This document shows positions 25,056 through 33,596 of a DNA stretch of 64,000 nt, one piece after another (position 1 is the stretch's first letter; every line of letters starts with the position of its first letter). Source of the DNA: Eubacterium_G segne (GTDB lineage: Bacteria; Bacillota; Clostridia; Lachnospirales; Lachnospiraceae); the NCBI RefSeq assembly GCF_014287775.1, contig NZ_JACOOZ010000004.1, positions 124,001 through 188,000 on the forward strand. Reading direction: 5' to 3'. The notes under the pieces are model-generated. The model did not search any database. It saw only the letters and a program-made list of their open reading frames with translations, and was not told the DNA's origin. The translations under genes and the position numbers were made by a program.

Positions 25056-26042
25056 CTATTTTATAAATTTTACTTTCTTTTTCACAGTCCAGGTGCCATA
25101 ATATTTCTTTTTACCCTTCACTATGTATGCCCTTGCTCTGACATAATATACTTTTTTTGCCTTTAAAGCTTTTATTGTACAGCTTGTCTTCTTAATATTT
25201 TTAGTAATTGTTAATTTCTTGACAAATTTAGCTGAGGTAGATATCTGCACCTGATATCCTGAAACTTTTTTAACCTTTTTCAGGGATATTTTTGCCTTTT
25301 TGGCTTTTTTCTGTTTAACAGCTTTTTTTATTGCAGTCTTTCCCACCTTAACCTTTTGAGCAGCTGTCGTTGTAACTGACTTAGTTGTAGGAACAACTGT
25401 AGTCGGTTTTATCGTAACCGGCTCTGTTATAATAGGCTTAGTTGTCGGTGCCTGTGTTGATGCTTCTGACTCTGTTTCATCCTTTGTAGTTGGTGCCACT
25501 GTAACAGGTTCTGTTGTAACCGGCTCAATATCCTTTGTGGTCGGAACTACTGTAGGTGTAGTCTCCACTTCCCTGTAAAGAGTTATTGATGTTTTTGCAA
25601 CATTAATAACTCTTTTCGCTACTACAGACTGATTTCCATCAGCTGTTGATACCCAAAACTTTATTGTATACTTTCCTTCTTTATTAAATGTGACATGCAC
25701 TTTCTGTTTTGTTGTATCCTTAAATACTATTTTTGAAGTAAACTGTTCCACATCATTCCACTTGCCATTTTCATAGTATTCAAATCCTGATACCGGGTAA
25801 TCACCTGTTATTTCTATATGTCTTATTGCCTTTAATCCTACACTGTCTGATGGGTAATATGCTATTTCAAATTCCTTTGATGTTCCTAATTCATAATTAC
25901 CTAAAAGCTTGTCATTTGTTATTCCCACATTCCATGGAGCATTATCATCTCCCCAGTTGCCATCACCTGCTGCCACAACAGGAATAGCCAGTGTAACCAA
26001 TAAAGTAATTGTTAAAATAATTGCAATTATTCTATTCTTCAT
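25056..26042 (-). CDS. Secreted protein with Thr/Pro linker and Lys-rich C-terminal module
   Basis: A ~328-residue exported protein starting MKNRIIAIILTITLLVTLAI (ATG 26042, GAAAGGAAAG upstream). The mature part has a beta-sandwich of ~130 residues, possibly PKD/YHYH-like (GKYTIKFWVSTADGNQS). A Thr/Pro/Val linker is built on repeats of TTEPVT/APTTK, and a lysine-rich FN3-like module (VSGYQVQISTSAKFVKK) is common in Lachnospiraceae surface proteins. No catalytic motif. It is monocistronic with its own terminator. Confidence 0.7.
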   Translation of the reverse strand: MKNRIIAIILTITLLVTLAIPVVAAGDGNWGDDNAPWNVGITNDKLLGNYELGTSKEFEIAYYPSDSVGLKAIRHIEITGDYPVSGFEYYENGKWNDVEQFTSKIVFKDTTKQKVHVTFNKEGKYTIKFWVSTADGNQSVVAKRVINVAKTSITLYREVETTPTVVPTTKDIEPVTTEPVTVAPTTKDETESEASTQAPTTKPIITEPVTIKPTTVVPTTKSVTTTAAQKVKVGKTAIKKAVKQKKAKKAKISLKKVKKVSGYQVQISTSAKFVKKLTITKNIKKTSCTIKALKAKKVYYVRARAYIVKGKKKYYGTWTVKKKVKFIK

Positions 26043-26121
26043 ATACTTTCCTTTCATGATTGTTATTTGCCACAACTTCCTAATTTTATTTTATCTATGT
26101 TCACAATAGTAGTCAAGAAAA

Positions 26122-26148
26122 AAAGCACCCAGAAACTCTGAGTGCTTT
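26122..26148 (-). terminator. Terminator of the tRNA-Glu/tRNA-Cys unit
   Basis: AAAGCACCCAGA/TCTGAGTGCTTT with one mismatch and a short loop, followed on the minus strand by TTTTC. Confidence 0.8.
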
Positions 26149-26154
26149 CTCTAG

Positions 26155-26225
26155 AGGCGCAAACCAGATTTGAACTGGTGATCAGGGTGTTGCAGACCCG
26201 TGCCTTACCACTTGGCTATTGCGCC
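26155..26225 (-). tRNA. tRNA-Cys (GCA)
   Basis: A 71-nt cloverleaf: acceptor GGCGCAA/TTGCGCC, D-loop AGCCAAGTGGTAAGGC, anticodon loop CTGCAAC with GCA, T-arm with TTCAAAT. CCA is not encoded. It follows tRNA-Glu on the same strand. Confidence 0.95.
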
Positions 26226-26314
26226 ATATTTTTAGAACCACTTTATTATAACAAGGGTTCTTAATATCGTCAAGGCAATTTTGCAAATACAATTACATTT
26301 CGCCATAACGTCAA

Positions 26315-26386
26315 TGACTCCAAGGGGATTTGAACCCCTGTTACCGCCGTGAAAGGGCGGTGTCTTAACCGCTTGACCATGGAGCC
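26315..26386 (-). tRNA. tRNA-Glu (TTC)
   Basis: A 72-nt cloverleaf: acceptor GGCTCCA/TGGAGTC, anticodon loop CTTTCAC with TTC, T-arm GGGGTTCAAATCCCC. CCA is not encoded. First of the two-tRNA unit. Confidence 0.95.
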
Positions 26387-26513
26387 ATAGTGGATTAACC
26401 ACTTTAACAGCCTTTATAATGTATCAGATAGAATATATTTTGTCAATAAAATTTATATATTTTACTTAAGAAATTTCATTTATGGATTTTCCTTATAAAA
26501 TCCTCTCTATAAT

Positions 26514-27224
26514 TTATATTGAAAAAATCCCTGTAATAAACTTCTGTATAATATTATTGTCATAAATAAAACTTAATATACCATTATCTGAAATTGCCTT
26601 ACAAACCGTCTGTCCCCACTGTGTTGAACTAAAAGCAGTTACAACAATGCAGGCTATCCATATGATGATTACGGACTCTGCCAATCCAACTAATGCTCCG
26701 CCTGCTGCATTAAATGTGCTAATCACCGGAAGCCTTGCAACAATATCCAGAACATTTATTAATATCTTAAGTAAAGCTGATAATCCAATATATAGTATTA
26801 TAAATGCTACAGCACCTACTATCATATCTGCCAGCGATGCCGATATGTATGCAGAAAATGAATCTACTTTAAAAGAATTGTAGCTTTCTTCAGTATTATT
26901 TTGTTTTAAACTCTTTCTAATTTCTTTAGGAAGAGGTAAACCATCAATTATTTTCTGTTGTGCACTTACACCTGTCTGAGTCATATTTTTAGTTGCCAAA
27001 TTAACATTATCATCAACATATTTTCCAATACTGGACGTAATCTCAGTATATACCGGTGTTGCCTTAAGTAATTGCTTAACTGACGGTGTTAAAATATTTA
27101 TCAAAAATAAAATAACTATCATTGATAACAGTGAAAAAGCCATTCGTATAAGACCTTTTTTCAATCCTGTTAATATCATAATAATAGAAAAAACTCCAAC
27201 TGCTACTAACAATATATTTCCCAT
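26514..27224 (-). CDS. CvpA family membrane protein
   Basis: About 236 residues with four to five membrane helices and the CvpA pattern: an N-terminal helix pair (MILTGLKKGLIRMAFSLLSM) and a central FIILYIGLSALLKILINVLD helix. A small residue-rich segment LPVISTFNAAGGALVGLAES follows. CvpA proteins are needed for colicin V export in E. coli and for envelope homeostasis elsewhere. ATG 27224 is supported by AAGGAGG. It lies downstream of the DUF5711-like gene and may be the end of that unit. Confidence 0.8.
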   Translation of the reverse strand: MGNILLVAVGVFSIIMILTGLKKGLIRMAFSLLSMIVILFLINILTPSVKQLLKATPVYTEITSSIGKYVDDNVNLATKNMTQTGVSAQQKIIDGLPLPKEIRKSLKQNNTEESYNSFKVDSFSAYISASLADMIVGAVAFIILYIGLSALLKILINVLDIVARLPVISTFNAAGGALVGLAESVIIIWIACIVVTAFSSTQWGQTVCKAISDNGILSFIYDNNIIQKFITGIFSI

Positions 27225-27275
27225 ATCTGCCTCCTTACTGGTATACAGACACATTCTCTCATTCTGTACCTAATT

Positions 27276-28487
27276 CTACTTTAATTTCACTTTTTGTACT
27301 TTTGAATTGCCCATTATTAAGAATGTTTTTTTACCATCCACCGGGATTATATCATTAATCTGTCCCTTAAAGGTATAGGTAAATTTTTCCACTCCTCCAA
27401 AAGATACTATTTTACAATTCATGTCATCATACATTAATACATTTTCTCCGGAAAATGTTACGTTATTATATAACACAGAGGTTTCCGCCCCCATAACTCT
27501 TTTGCCTCTTAAATTATAAACTTCTATTCTATATGGCTTTTTACTATTGGCATTTTTTAAAACAAAACCTACATAATTGTCACTATAAAAAACCTTCTGA
27601 ATCTCATCCTTAAACTTCTTTTCGCACTTAACAGACGGCTTATCTCTCATACTATAAACTGTGAGAACATTTTCTCCCACGGCTATTGCCACATTGTCAG
27701 AAATAAACTTAACCATCGGCACCAGAGTTTCTCCATATTGGTCAAATTCTCCCACCATCATATCTGAAGCATTCTGTCCGGCACTTGAAAAGTTGTAGAA
27801 TAAAACTTTATTCTTCATAACTCCGCCGTTTACTGTAACATACGACACCACCATCTTACTTCCCTTTTCAGATATGGAAAAATTAAGGGGATATCCATTT
27901 TCCCGTAACAATGTCTTGTGGGAAATAAGTTTCTCTCCATCCTTATCATATACTTCTATATAATTTGCATTTTTATCTTCCAGTAATGCGGCAACAACTC
28001 CCTGGGATGCCACCTCTAACTTCACAATAGGATAGCTTGTTGACGCGTGCCCTACCTTACCATCTTTATTATAAATAAAAATGTCATTTGTATTTTTATC
28101 TGCAACGGCAATGTAATCGTCACAAATATCCACAATAGGAGATTTCATCTCAAAGGATTCATCCCATACAGTCTCCGTCCCATCAATATAGGATATTCCA
28201 TCACTACTATACTTTATGACAAAATCTCCATATGCCTCATATCTGCTATCTTTTCCGCTGTCTACTTTAAGTGAATCTATCACCTTATAATTATCAAATG
28301 TCTGATACTTTTTATAAAAGAAAATACCGATAATAACTGCCAACACTGCTACAACTGCAAGTACAACACCTATTCTGATTTTCCTGAAAAAAGATTTAAT
28401 CTTTACTAATATATCTGCTATTTTATTATTTTTCTTAAACTTTCTTACTTTTTCGGAATATTCCTGTGCCACATTTTCACTTCCCAT
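27276..28487 (-). CDS. DUF5711-like membrane-anchored beta-propeller protein
   Basis: About 403 residues: a basic cytosolic N-terminus, one helix (IGVVLAVVAVLAVIIGIFFY) and an external domain made of WD/propeller-like repeats (SPIVDICDDYIAVADKNTND, IFIYNKDGKVG, YPIVKLEVASQGVVAALLED). This matches proteins annotated DUF5711 in Lachnospiraceae. Start is uncertain: the frame extends to GTG 28553, but neither site has a convincing binding site. It follows the LysM gene by a few bases, so the two are likely co-expressed. Function unknown. Confidence 0.65.
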   Translation of the reverse strand: MGSENVAQEYSEKVRKFKKNNKIADILVKIKSFFRKIRIGVVLAVVAVLAVIIGIFFYKKYQTFDNYKVIDSLKVDSGKDSRYEAYGDFVIKYSSDGISYIDGTETVWDESFEMKSPIVDICDDYIAVADKNTNDIFIYNKDGKVGHASTSYPIVKLEVASQGVVAALLEDKNANYIEVYDKDGEKLISHKTLLRENGYPLNFSISEKGSKMVVSYVTVNGGVMKNKVLFYNFSSAGQNASDMMVGEFDQYGETLVPMVKFISDNVAIAVGENVLTVYSMRDKPSVKCEKKFKDEIQKVFYSDNYVGFVLKNANSKKPYRIEVYNLRGKRVMGAETSVLYNNVTFSGENVLMYDDMNCKIVSFGGVEKFTYTFKGQINDIIPVDGKKTFLIMGNSKVQKVKLK

Positions 28488-28567
28488 TGTATAATCTTCA
28501 ATAATTTTTTTGAAACTATCTACGATTATACAATATCTCATAAAATATCGCACTACCTTTTTAACAT

Positions 28568-29803
28568 TTATGGTAATAATATTTTCTGACCTTCCACGAT
28601 AGTGTAATCATCATCTATATCATTATATTCTTTTATCTCATCTACCATTTTACTTGTTCCATAATACTTCATGCTTATGTCATAAAGGGTCTGACCTGCC
28701 TTAACTACATGACTTTTTCCTGAATATGAACTGTTTACGACTGTTTCTGTAGTATCTGTTTTTTCATCATTCTTTGTTTCTGAAATGACAGTTTCTTTGT
28801 TTTCACTAACCTGACTTTCTCCGTTATCATTTTTTTCTTTCCGGGTCGTCTCCGGGGTTGTTTCACTATTTAATATTTGATTAACTGCCTGAGCTTCCTG
28901 TTTCATATTAAAGTTTGACAATGTCTGCTTTATATTTTTTAATTCACCATAATTGTTTAGCATGACAACTGTAGATAACAACAATGCTATTATAAGAATA
29001 CCGCTGACACCATATGCCATTTTCCCCTGTCGTATAACTGTATCCTGTCTTTCTTCCTTAGCTATGTCTCTGAAACTTTTTGCGCTATCAATTGCGGGTA
29101 CCGGCGCTTTATTTCTTTTTTGATTTGACTGTCTTTTATTTTCAGGTTCATTTAACTTTATGTTATTAATTTGTCTGTCCTCTTTTTTGGCTTCACTTTT
29201 TGTCTGCTGAGCACTATCTATTGAAGATTTTCCATTATTAATACTTTTTACATACTTCTTCATTTTTTCATTTTTTTCATAATAGATATAGTATCCCGGC
29301 TGTTTTTCCAGACTTCCCTGCTCATAAATAAAGAAATTATCTTCTTTCTCGGTTCTGTCGCTTAAAAAACAAACCTTGTCATTTCCGGCAAAATTATCAA
29401 GATGCACCTTTTTTATTCCGTTCATATCGTCTGTAACTCTATAAGGAACCGAAACAAACCATCCTACAATGTTCATCTTGTCAAAGTACTTTTTTATGTT
29501 TGAATATACTCCTGACCAGATATCATCGTTAAATATAAGACTGTTTTCAATTATGTCCAAAACCTCTACCATGGCTTTAACAAATATGTATGTGTTTCCT
29601 CTTCCTTTTTTCACTTCACCAAGTAAAACACCATACCTTATGTCCTCTTCATTTTGAGTTTTTTTCTTTAATTGTGTTAAAACATAATCTTCTACATATA
29701 TTTTTTTATTAGAATCGTTGTTTCCTATCTGGCGTATATTTTTAGGTAATTTTACCTCTCCCTGCTCTACCGGTTCTTTGCCATTATATACCATTTCTAT
29801 CAT
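28568..29803 (-). CDS. MPN-like/LysM membrane protein
   Basis: A 411-residue protein with an unusual composition. Residues ~30-150 look like a JAB/MPN-type fold (YGVLLGEVKKGRGNTYIFVK, then GWFVSVPYRVT where metalloproteases have GWYHSHP). A linker and one helix (~268-290) follow, then an external coiled coil, a Thr/Glu-rich region and a C-terminal LysM (HVVKAGQTLYDISMKYYGTS). The histidines that bind zinc in JAMM enzymes are absent, so it is likely non-catalytic. The LysM would contact peptidoglycan from outside while the MPN part stays in the cytosol. GGAGGAGG precedes ATG. Confidence 0.7.
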   Translation of the reverse strand: MIEMVYNGKEPVEQGEVKLPKNIRQIGNNDSNKKIYVEDYVLTQLKKKTQNEEDIRYGVLLGEVKKGRGNTYIFVKAMVEVLDIIENSLIFNDDIWSGVYSNIKKYFDKMNIVGWFVSVPYRVTDDMNGIKKVHLDNFAGNDKVCFLSDRTEKEDNFFIYEQGSLEKQPGYYIYYEKNEKMKKYVKSINNGKSSIDSAQQTKSEAKKEDRQINNIKLNEPENKRQSNQKRNKAPVPAIDSAKSFRDIAKEERQDTVIRQGKMAYGVSGILIIALLLSTVVMLNNYGELKNIKQTLSNFNMKQEAQAVNQILNSETTPETTRKEKNDNGESQVSENKETVISETKNDEKTDTTETVVNSSYSGKSHVVKAGQTLYDISMKYYGTSKMVDEIKEYNDIDDDYTIVEGQKILLP

Positions 29804-29950
29804 GAGACCTCCTCCTTCTTCATATTACCTGTAAATATTAGCACAGAAGGGGTGTATTAATTTGTCAAATCAATGCCTTAATGTCACTAAACTTTACGAC
29901 AAATACCTCAATATAAAAACAGCGTTTTCTCTCTTTTTACAAAAATCAAA

Positions 29951-30676
29951 TTATAAGTCCACAACCTGACCTAAAACTTCTCCTATTGGCTGGTTTATAA
30001 CAATATCTGCATAGCAGTCTCTAGCAGTGGTACTTTTATTTATTAAAACAAGCTTGTTTCCTTTATAGTAATCAATCAGACCTGCTGCCGGATATACTGC
30101 AAGGGAAGTTCCCCCTATTATCAATACATCTGCATTGGCAATGGCTCTTACGGAATTATTTAATATTTCCTGGTTAAGCCCTTCTTCATACAATACAACA
30201 TCAGGTTTAATAATTCCGCCACACTCACATTCAGGTATTCCTGTTGAATTATACACATAATCAAAATCATAGAATTTTCCACATTTTTCACAGTAATTTC
30301 TATGAACTGAGCCATGCAATTCGTAAACTACTTTGCTTCCTGCCGCCTGATGCAATCCATCAATATTCTGAGTTACAACAGCCTTTAATTTTCCTTCCTT
30401 TTCTAGTTTTGCCAGTGCATAATGTGCCTTGTTAGGCTTTACGTCAGGAAACAACATCTTATCTCTGTAAAATTCAAAAAATTCCCTTGTTTTTGTTCTA
30501 AAAAAGGTATGACTTAATATAGTTTCCGGAGGATATTTGTACTTCTGATTATAAAGTCCATCTACACTTCTAAAATCAGGTACTCCACTTTCCGTAGAAA
30601 CTCCCGCTCCACCAAAAAATACAATATTATTGCTATTTTCAATTGTCTCTTTTAATCTTTTTATATTTTCTTCCAT
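29951..30676 (-). CDS. cobB: NAD-dependent protein deacylase (sirtuin)
   Basis: A 241-residue Sir2-family enzyme: FFGGAGVSTESGVPDFRS (NAD binding), VTQNIDGLHQAAG, catalytic His in YELHGSVH, four zinc Cys (CEKC and ECEC), and IIGGTSLAVYPAAG near the C-terminus. It removes acyl groups from lysines using NAD. AAAGGAGG precedes the ATG. It lies 64 bp after the FHA gene that ends the tad cluster; co-transcription is possible but not shown. Confidence 0.93.
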   Translation of the reverse strand: MEENIKRLKETIENSNNIVFFGGAGVSTESGVPDFRSVDGLYNQKYKYPPETILSHTFFRTKTREFFEFYRDKMLFPDVKPNKAHYALAKLEKEGKLKAVVTQNIDGLHQAAGSKVVYELHGSVHRNYCEKCGKFYDFDYVYNSTGIPECECGGIIKPDVVLYEEGLNQEILNNSVRAIANADVLIIGGTSLAVYPAAGLIDYYKGNKLVLINKSTTARDCYADIVINQPIGEVLGQVVDL

Positions 30677-30740
30677 TGGAAAACCTCCTTTATCACACTA
30701 GTTTATGTCAATTACCATCATTATATCATTTTAGTTTCTG

Positions 30741-31832
30741 CTACTCCACTATAAAGTCCACATCTGCTAATGTAATTTTATCACCTTTTGATATTCTTTC
30801 TTTCCTTCCCGGCTCTAGTTTTTTCCCATTTATAAAGGTTTTGTTTGTAGAATCCATATCTTCAATAAAAAAAGTATTATTCTTCTTTATTATTTTAGCA
30901 TGCACCCTGCTTATTACATTTTCGTCTATTACATAATCGCATTTTAATCTGCTTTTACCTATTAGAAAAGGGAATTTATCAGGGTGTATTAACATATCTT
31001 TCTGCTCTAAGCTTCTAAGAATAATCGTCTCCTCATAAAGCACTGTAGTTTCATAATAATTATCCTCTTCCTCCGCAACTTCATCACCATTAAAATTATA
31101 TATGTTTTCTTCCTCACTTACAGCGATTTGTTCTAACTGCTCACTACTTAAATAATTGCTTTTTCGCCTGAAAGATGAAAATATTCCTTCAAACCATCTC
31201 TTTTTTTCAGGTGTTTTATCCTGATATTTATCTATGTTTTGATTAACTCTAGTCTCCTGTATTTCATTATCTTTCCTGTGAACTTCTGACTGTGCCTCCA
31301 CTTTTGTACAGTTTAATATGTCTGCCATAGTGAAATCTTTGTTATTTGTAACCTGTTGTATTTCATATGCCATTACTACTGCATCTTTATCATCATAATC
31401 AATTAATTCCAGAATTTTCTCGTAAATATTTCTTATTCCGCCATACATATCAGTTTCAAAAAAGGGGAGTAAACAGAATTCGTACCTTTTAGTGTTCCTA
31501 TTAAAGAAAATAAATTCTGCATCTAAAATTACACACTCCATTCCAATAAGATATTTGCCAAGTTCATCAGAAAGAGACTTCATATCCTCTACAAACTGTC
31601 TTAAATTTTTAGCTGATGCCAAATGAACAGCAAACATATCCTTTATTGCAGTCTTTGAGGTTATATCATAATGAATTTCTTTTTCGTTATTTACATATTC
31701 TAAAGTCATAGGAACAATACCCTCTATTTTATTATTAAGAATCATTTTTGACTTATAATCATTTTCACTGTCACCTATATTCCTGATTATCATTACATTT
31801 CTGTCTGCATGCTTTTCATAGGATACATCCAT
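30741..31832 (-). CDS. FHA domain protein with DUF6382 N-terminal domain
   Basis: A 363-residue protein: an N-terminal DUF6382-type domain (residues 1-180), a variable linker, and a C-terminal FHA domain (~285-360) with the conserved phosphothreonine-binding elements LIGKSRLKCDYVIDENVISR-VHAK and MDSTNKTFINGKKL. FHA domains read phospho-Thr, implying control of the pilus by Ser/Thr kinases. The gene's start overlaps the stop of the TadE-like gene (31832), tying it to the tad operon. A decayed relative is at 16819. Confidence 0.85.
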   Translation of the reverse strand: MDVSYEKHADRNVMIIRNIGDSENDYKSKMILNNKIEGIVPMTLEYVNNEKEIHYDITSKTAIKDMFAVHLASAKNLRQFVEDMKSLSDELGKYLIGMECVILDAEFIFFNRNTKRYEFCLLPFFETDMYGGIRNIYEKILELIDYDDKDAVVMAYEIQQVTNNKDFTMADILNCTKVEAQSEVHRKDNEIQETRVNQNIDKYQDKTPEKKRWFEGIFSSFRRKSNYLSSEQLEQIAVSEEENIYNFNGDEVAEEEDNYYETTVLYEETIILRSLEQKDMLIHPDKFPFLIGKSRLKCDYVIDENVISRVHAKIIKKNNTFFIEDMDSTNKTFINGKKLEPGRKERISKGDKITLADVDFIVE

Positions 31833-32293
31833 TACTTTTTTCCTCTTTTCGACTCCAATTCTTCTAATAAAACCCTGCTTCCATACATAACCTCTTTGGA
31901 TATTCTTTGGGGAATATGTATTATTTGCCTGTCACCTGAATTAACTATGATATTAATCATGTTCACATTACCCTTACCCTGTAAATCAATAGCTATTTCA
32001 TAACTATCTAATCCTTTTGAAATCTTGATTTTTGGTGTTGCCACAAAAAGCGGCAAACCTTTAATACTGTTTTCTACGTCCTTTTCATCTATATTACCAA
32101 AACTGTACTCCATTCCAATCCTGTATGCTCCGCTTCTTACTTCCACAATATCATGTACATACATAATCATATAAAATAACCCACTTAATATAAGTAACAC
32201 TATAGGAAAAACCAAGGCTGTCTCTATTGTAAGCTGCGCTTCTTCCTGCCTCCTTAAGTGCCTATTCAAGTTCCTGTTTAAGTTTCTTTTCAT
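31832..32293 (-). CDS. TadE-like pseudopilin
   Basis: A 153-residue protein with a basic leader, the type IVb signature QLTIETALVFPIVLLILSGL (Glu at +5 of the mature end), one helix and an external domain. TadE/TadF-like pseudopilins are processed by the prepilin peptidase and act in pilus assembly. It lies directly between the peptidase and the FHA genes. Confidence 0.8.
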   Translation of the reverse strand: MKRNLNRNLNRHLRRQEEAQLTIETALVFPIVLLILSGLFYMIMYVHDIVEVRSGAYRIGMEYSFGNIDEKDVENSIKGLPLFVATPKIKISKGLDSYEIAIDLQGKGNVNMINIIVNSGDRQIIHIPQRISKEVMYGSRVLLEELESKRGKK

Positions 32294-32302
32294 ATACCTG
32301 CA

Positions 32303-32725
32303 TCACCTCTGTATTATTAAAAATACCACCTCTCCCATTAATAAAAATGGAAGAAAAGGTAATTTTGTTTTAAGTTTTGTTTTCTTTATTATTACGCCTG
32401 TTATTCCTGTAGCTGACATTATTAAAAAAGATAATAAAACTATTATTAGCATACTTTTACTGTTAAAAACACATCCTGTCATTAGTATCGCCAGTCCATC
32501 ACCTAATCCCATAATCTTTTTGGATATAAGGCATATAAGTACCAGTAGCACCGACAGTCCCACACCCAATGCATAGTGTTTAAAATCTCTTTTATAAACA
32601 GCTGCATTAACAATAATTCCACAAGCTGATGCCATTATAAACGGCATTATAAATACTTTTCTGTACTTAAAATCCATTATGGCACCTGATATCAGCACCG
32701 GTAATGATATAATAGTTTCAATCAT
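32303..32725 (-). CDS. A24 prepilin peptidase (TadV/CpaA type)
   Basis: About 140 residues, five helices, with the two catalytic aspartates of the family visible: ISGAIMDFKYRK and the GLGDGLAIL motif. It cleaves leader peptides of Flp pilin and pseudopilins at the membrane. Start at ATG 32725 (AAGGAATAAA upstream) is preferred over GTG 32740, which lies within the preceding gene. Confidence 0.88.
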   Translation of the reverse strand: MIETIISLPVLISGAIMDFKYRKVFIMPFIMASACGIIVNAAVYKRDFKHYALGVGLSVLLVLICLISKKIMGLGDGLAILMTGCVFNSKSMLIIVLLSFLIMSATGITGVIIKKTKLKTKLPFLPFLLMGEVVFLIIQR

Positions 32726-32726
32726 T

Positions 32727-33575
32727 TTATTCCTTTCCACAACTACTGCATGCCGGCATATTTGTTACACTTTCCTTGTCTGTTGCTATAATATTTCTTA
32801 CTATTCCACTACATGTAAGACTCAAATGATACCTGTTTCCATCTTCCGCAATAAAAACCTTTGTACCTGATTCCGGCTTTTTGGTTACACATATTCCACA
32901 TTTGCTGTATTTTTCTCCGTAATTGTTTCTAAGCCCTTTTACAGATGCATAAGATGTACTGCTAATTGACAGTGCCAGATGACTGCACTCCTTCGTTAAG
33001 TGATACACTTTTCCATTTTGAGTTATGTAAACTATATTCTGACTTTTTGTTATGTCACTTCCTGTCCAGTCCCTAACCATGCTTCGTTGTTTTATGGCTA
33101 TAGTCCTGTCTAAAAAAGATGTTTTTAAAACATAATTAAGTCTTATATCTGTCACATCATCAATTCCATTATTTTCATATATGGAACCTTTAACCTTGTT
33201 CCACATATCATTTTCAGTTATTTTATTCTTGTTTTCTTCAATTTCCGTTTTTATTTTCTTTAATGTATCATTATAGTCCGTCACTTTATCTGCCAGTTGA
33301 ACATAAAATTTGCTTTTAGCAGTAATCAATGCTATGTTATTTAATTTCATTTGTACCGAAAACTGTGTGCTTACCATAATTAAAAAACTTACCATAAAAA
33401 GCACCATACCTATAAAAACCGTTAATGCCATTGCCGCTTCTATACTGATACTTCCAGGGGAGGTAAATGAACACACCCTTTTTCGTTTTTTTAAAAGGTA
33501 TATATGAGATCTTTGTACTTGGAGATGAGCACTGTATTTTTGCTTATTTTTATTATATTTTCCGAAAAAGGGCAT
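32727..33575 (-). CDS. TadE-like pseudopilin with two C-terminal Cys/His repeats
   Basis: About 282 residues. Pseudopilin signature GSISIEAAMALTVFIGMVLF (residues ~43-62) places Glu at +5. The C-terminal ~100 residues contain two related units, VYHLTKECSHL...KCGIC and RYHLSLTCSGI...PACSSC, each with a tyrosine-His, one Cys and a later CxxC. They resemble small zinc-binding or Ada-like repeats, unexpected in an exported pseudopilin. Start 33575 has GGAGG nine bases upstream; ATG 33581 is nearer. The gene overlaps the peptidase gene region. Confidence 0.75.
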   Translation of the reverse strand: MPFFGKYNKNKQKYSAHLQVQRSHIYLLKKRKRVCSFTSPGSISIEAAMALTVFIGMVLFMVSFLIMVSTQFSVQMKLNNIALITAKSKFYVQLADKVTDYNDTLKKIKTEIEENKNKITENDMWNKVKGSIYENNGIDDVTDIRLNYVLKTSFLDRTIAIKQRSMVRDWTGSDITKSQNIVYITQNGKVYHLTKECSHLALSISSTSYASVKGLRNNYGEKYSKCGICVTKKPESGTKVFIAEDGNRYHLSLTCSGIVRNIIATDKESVTNMPACSSCGKE

Positions 33576-33596
33576 GTTCATTTACCTCCATTATTT

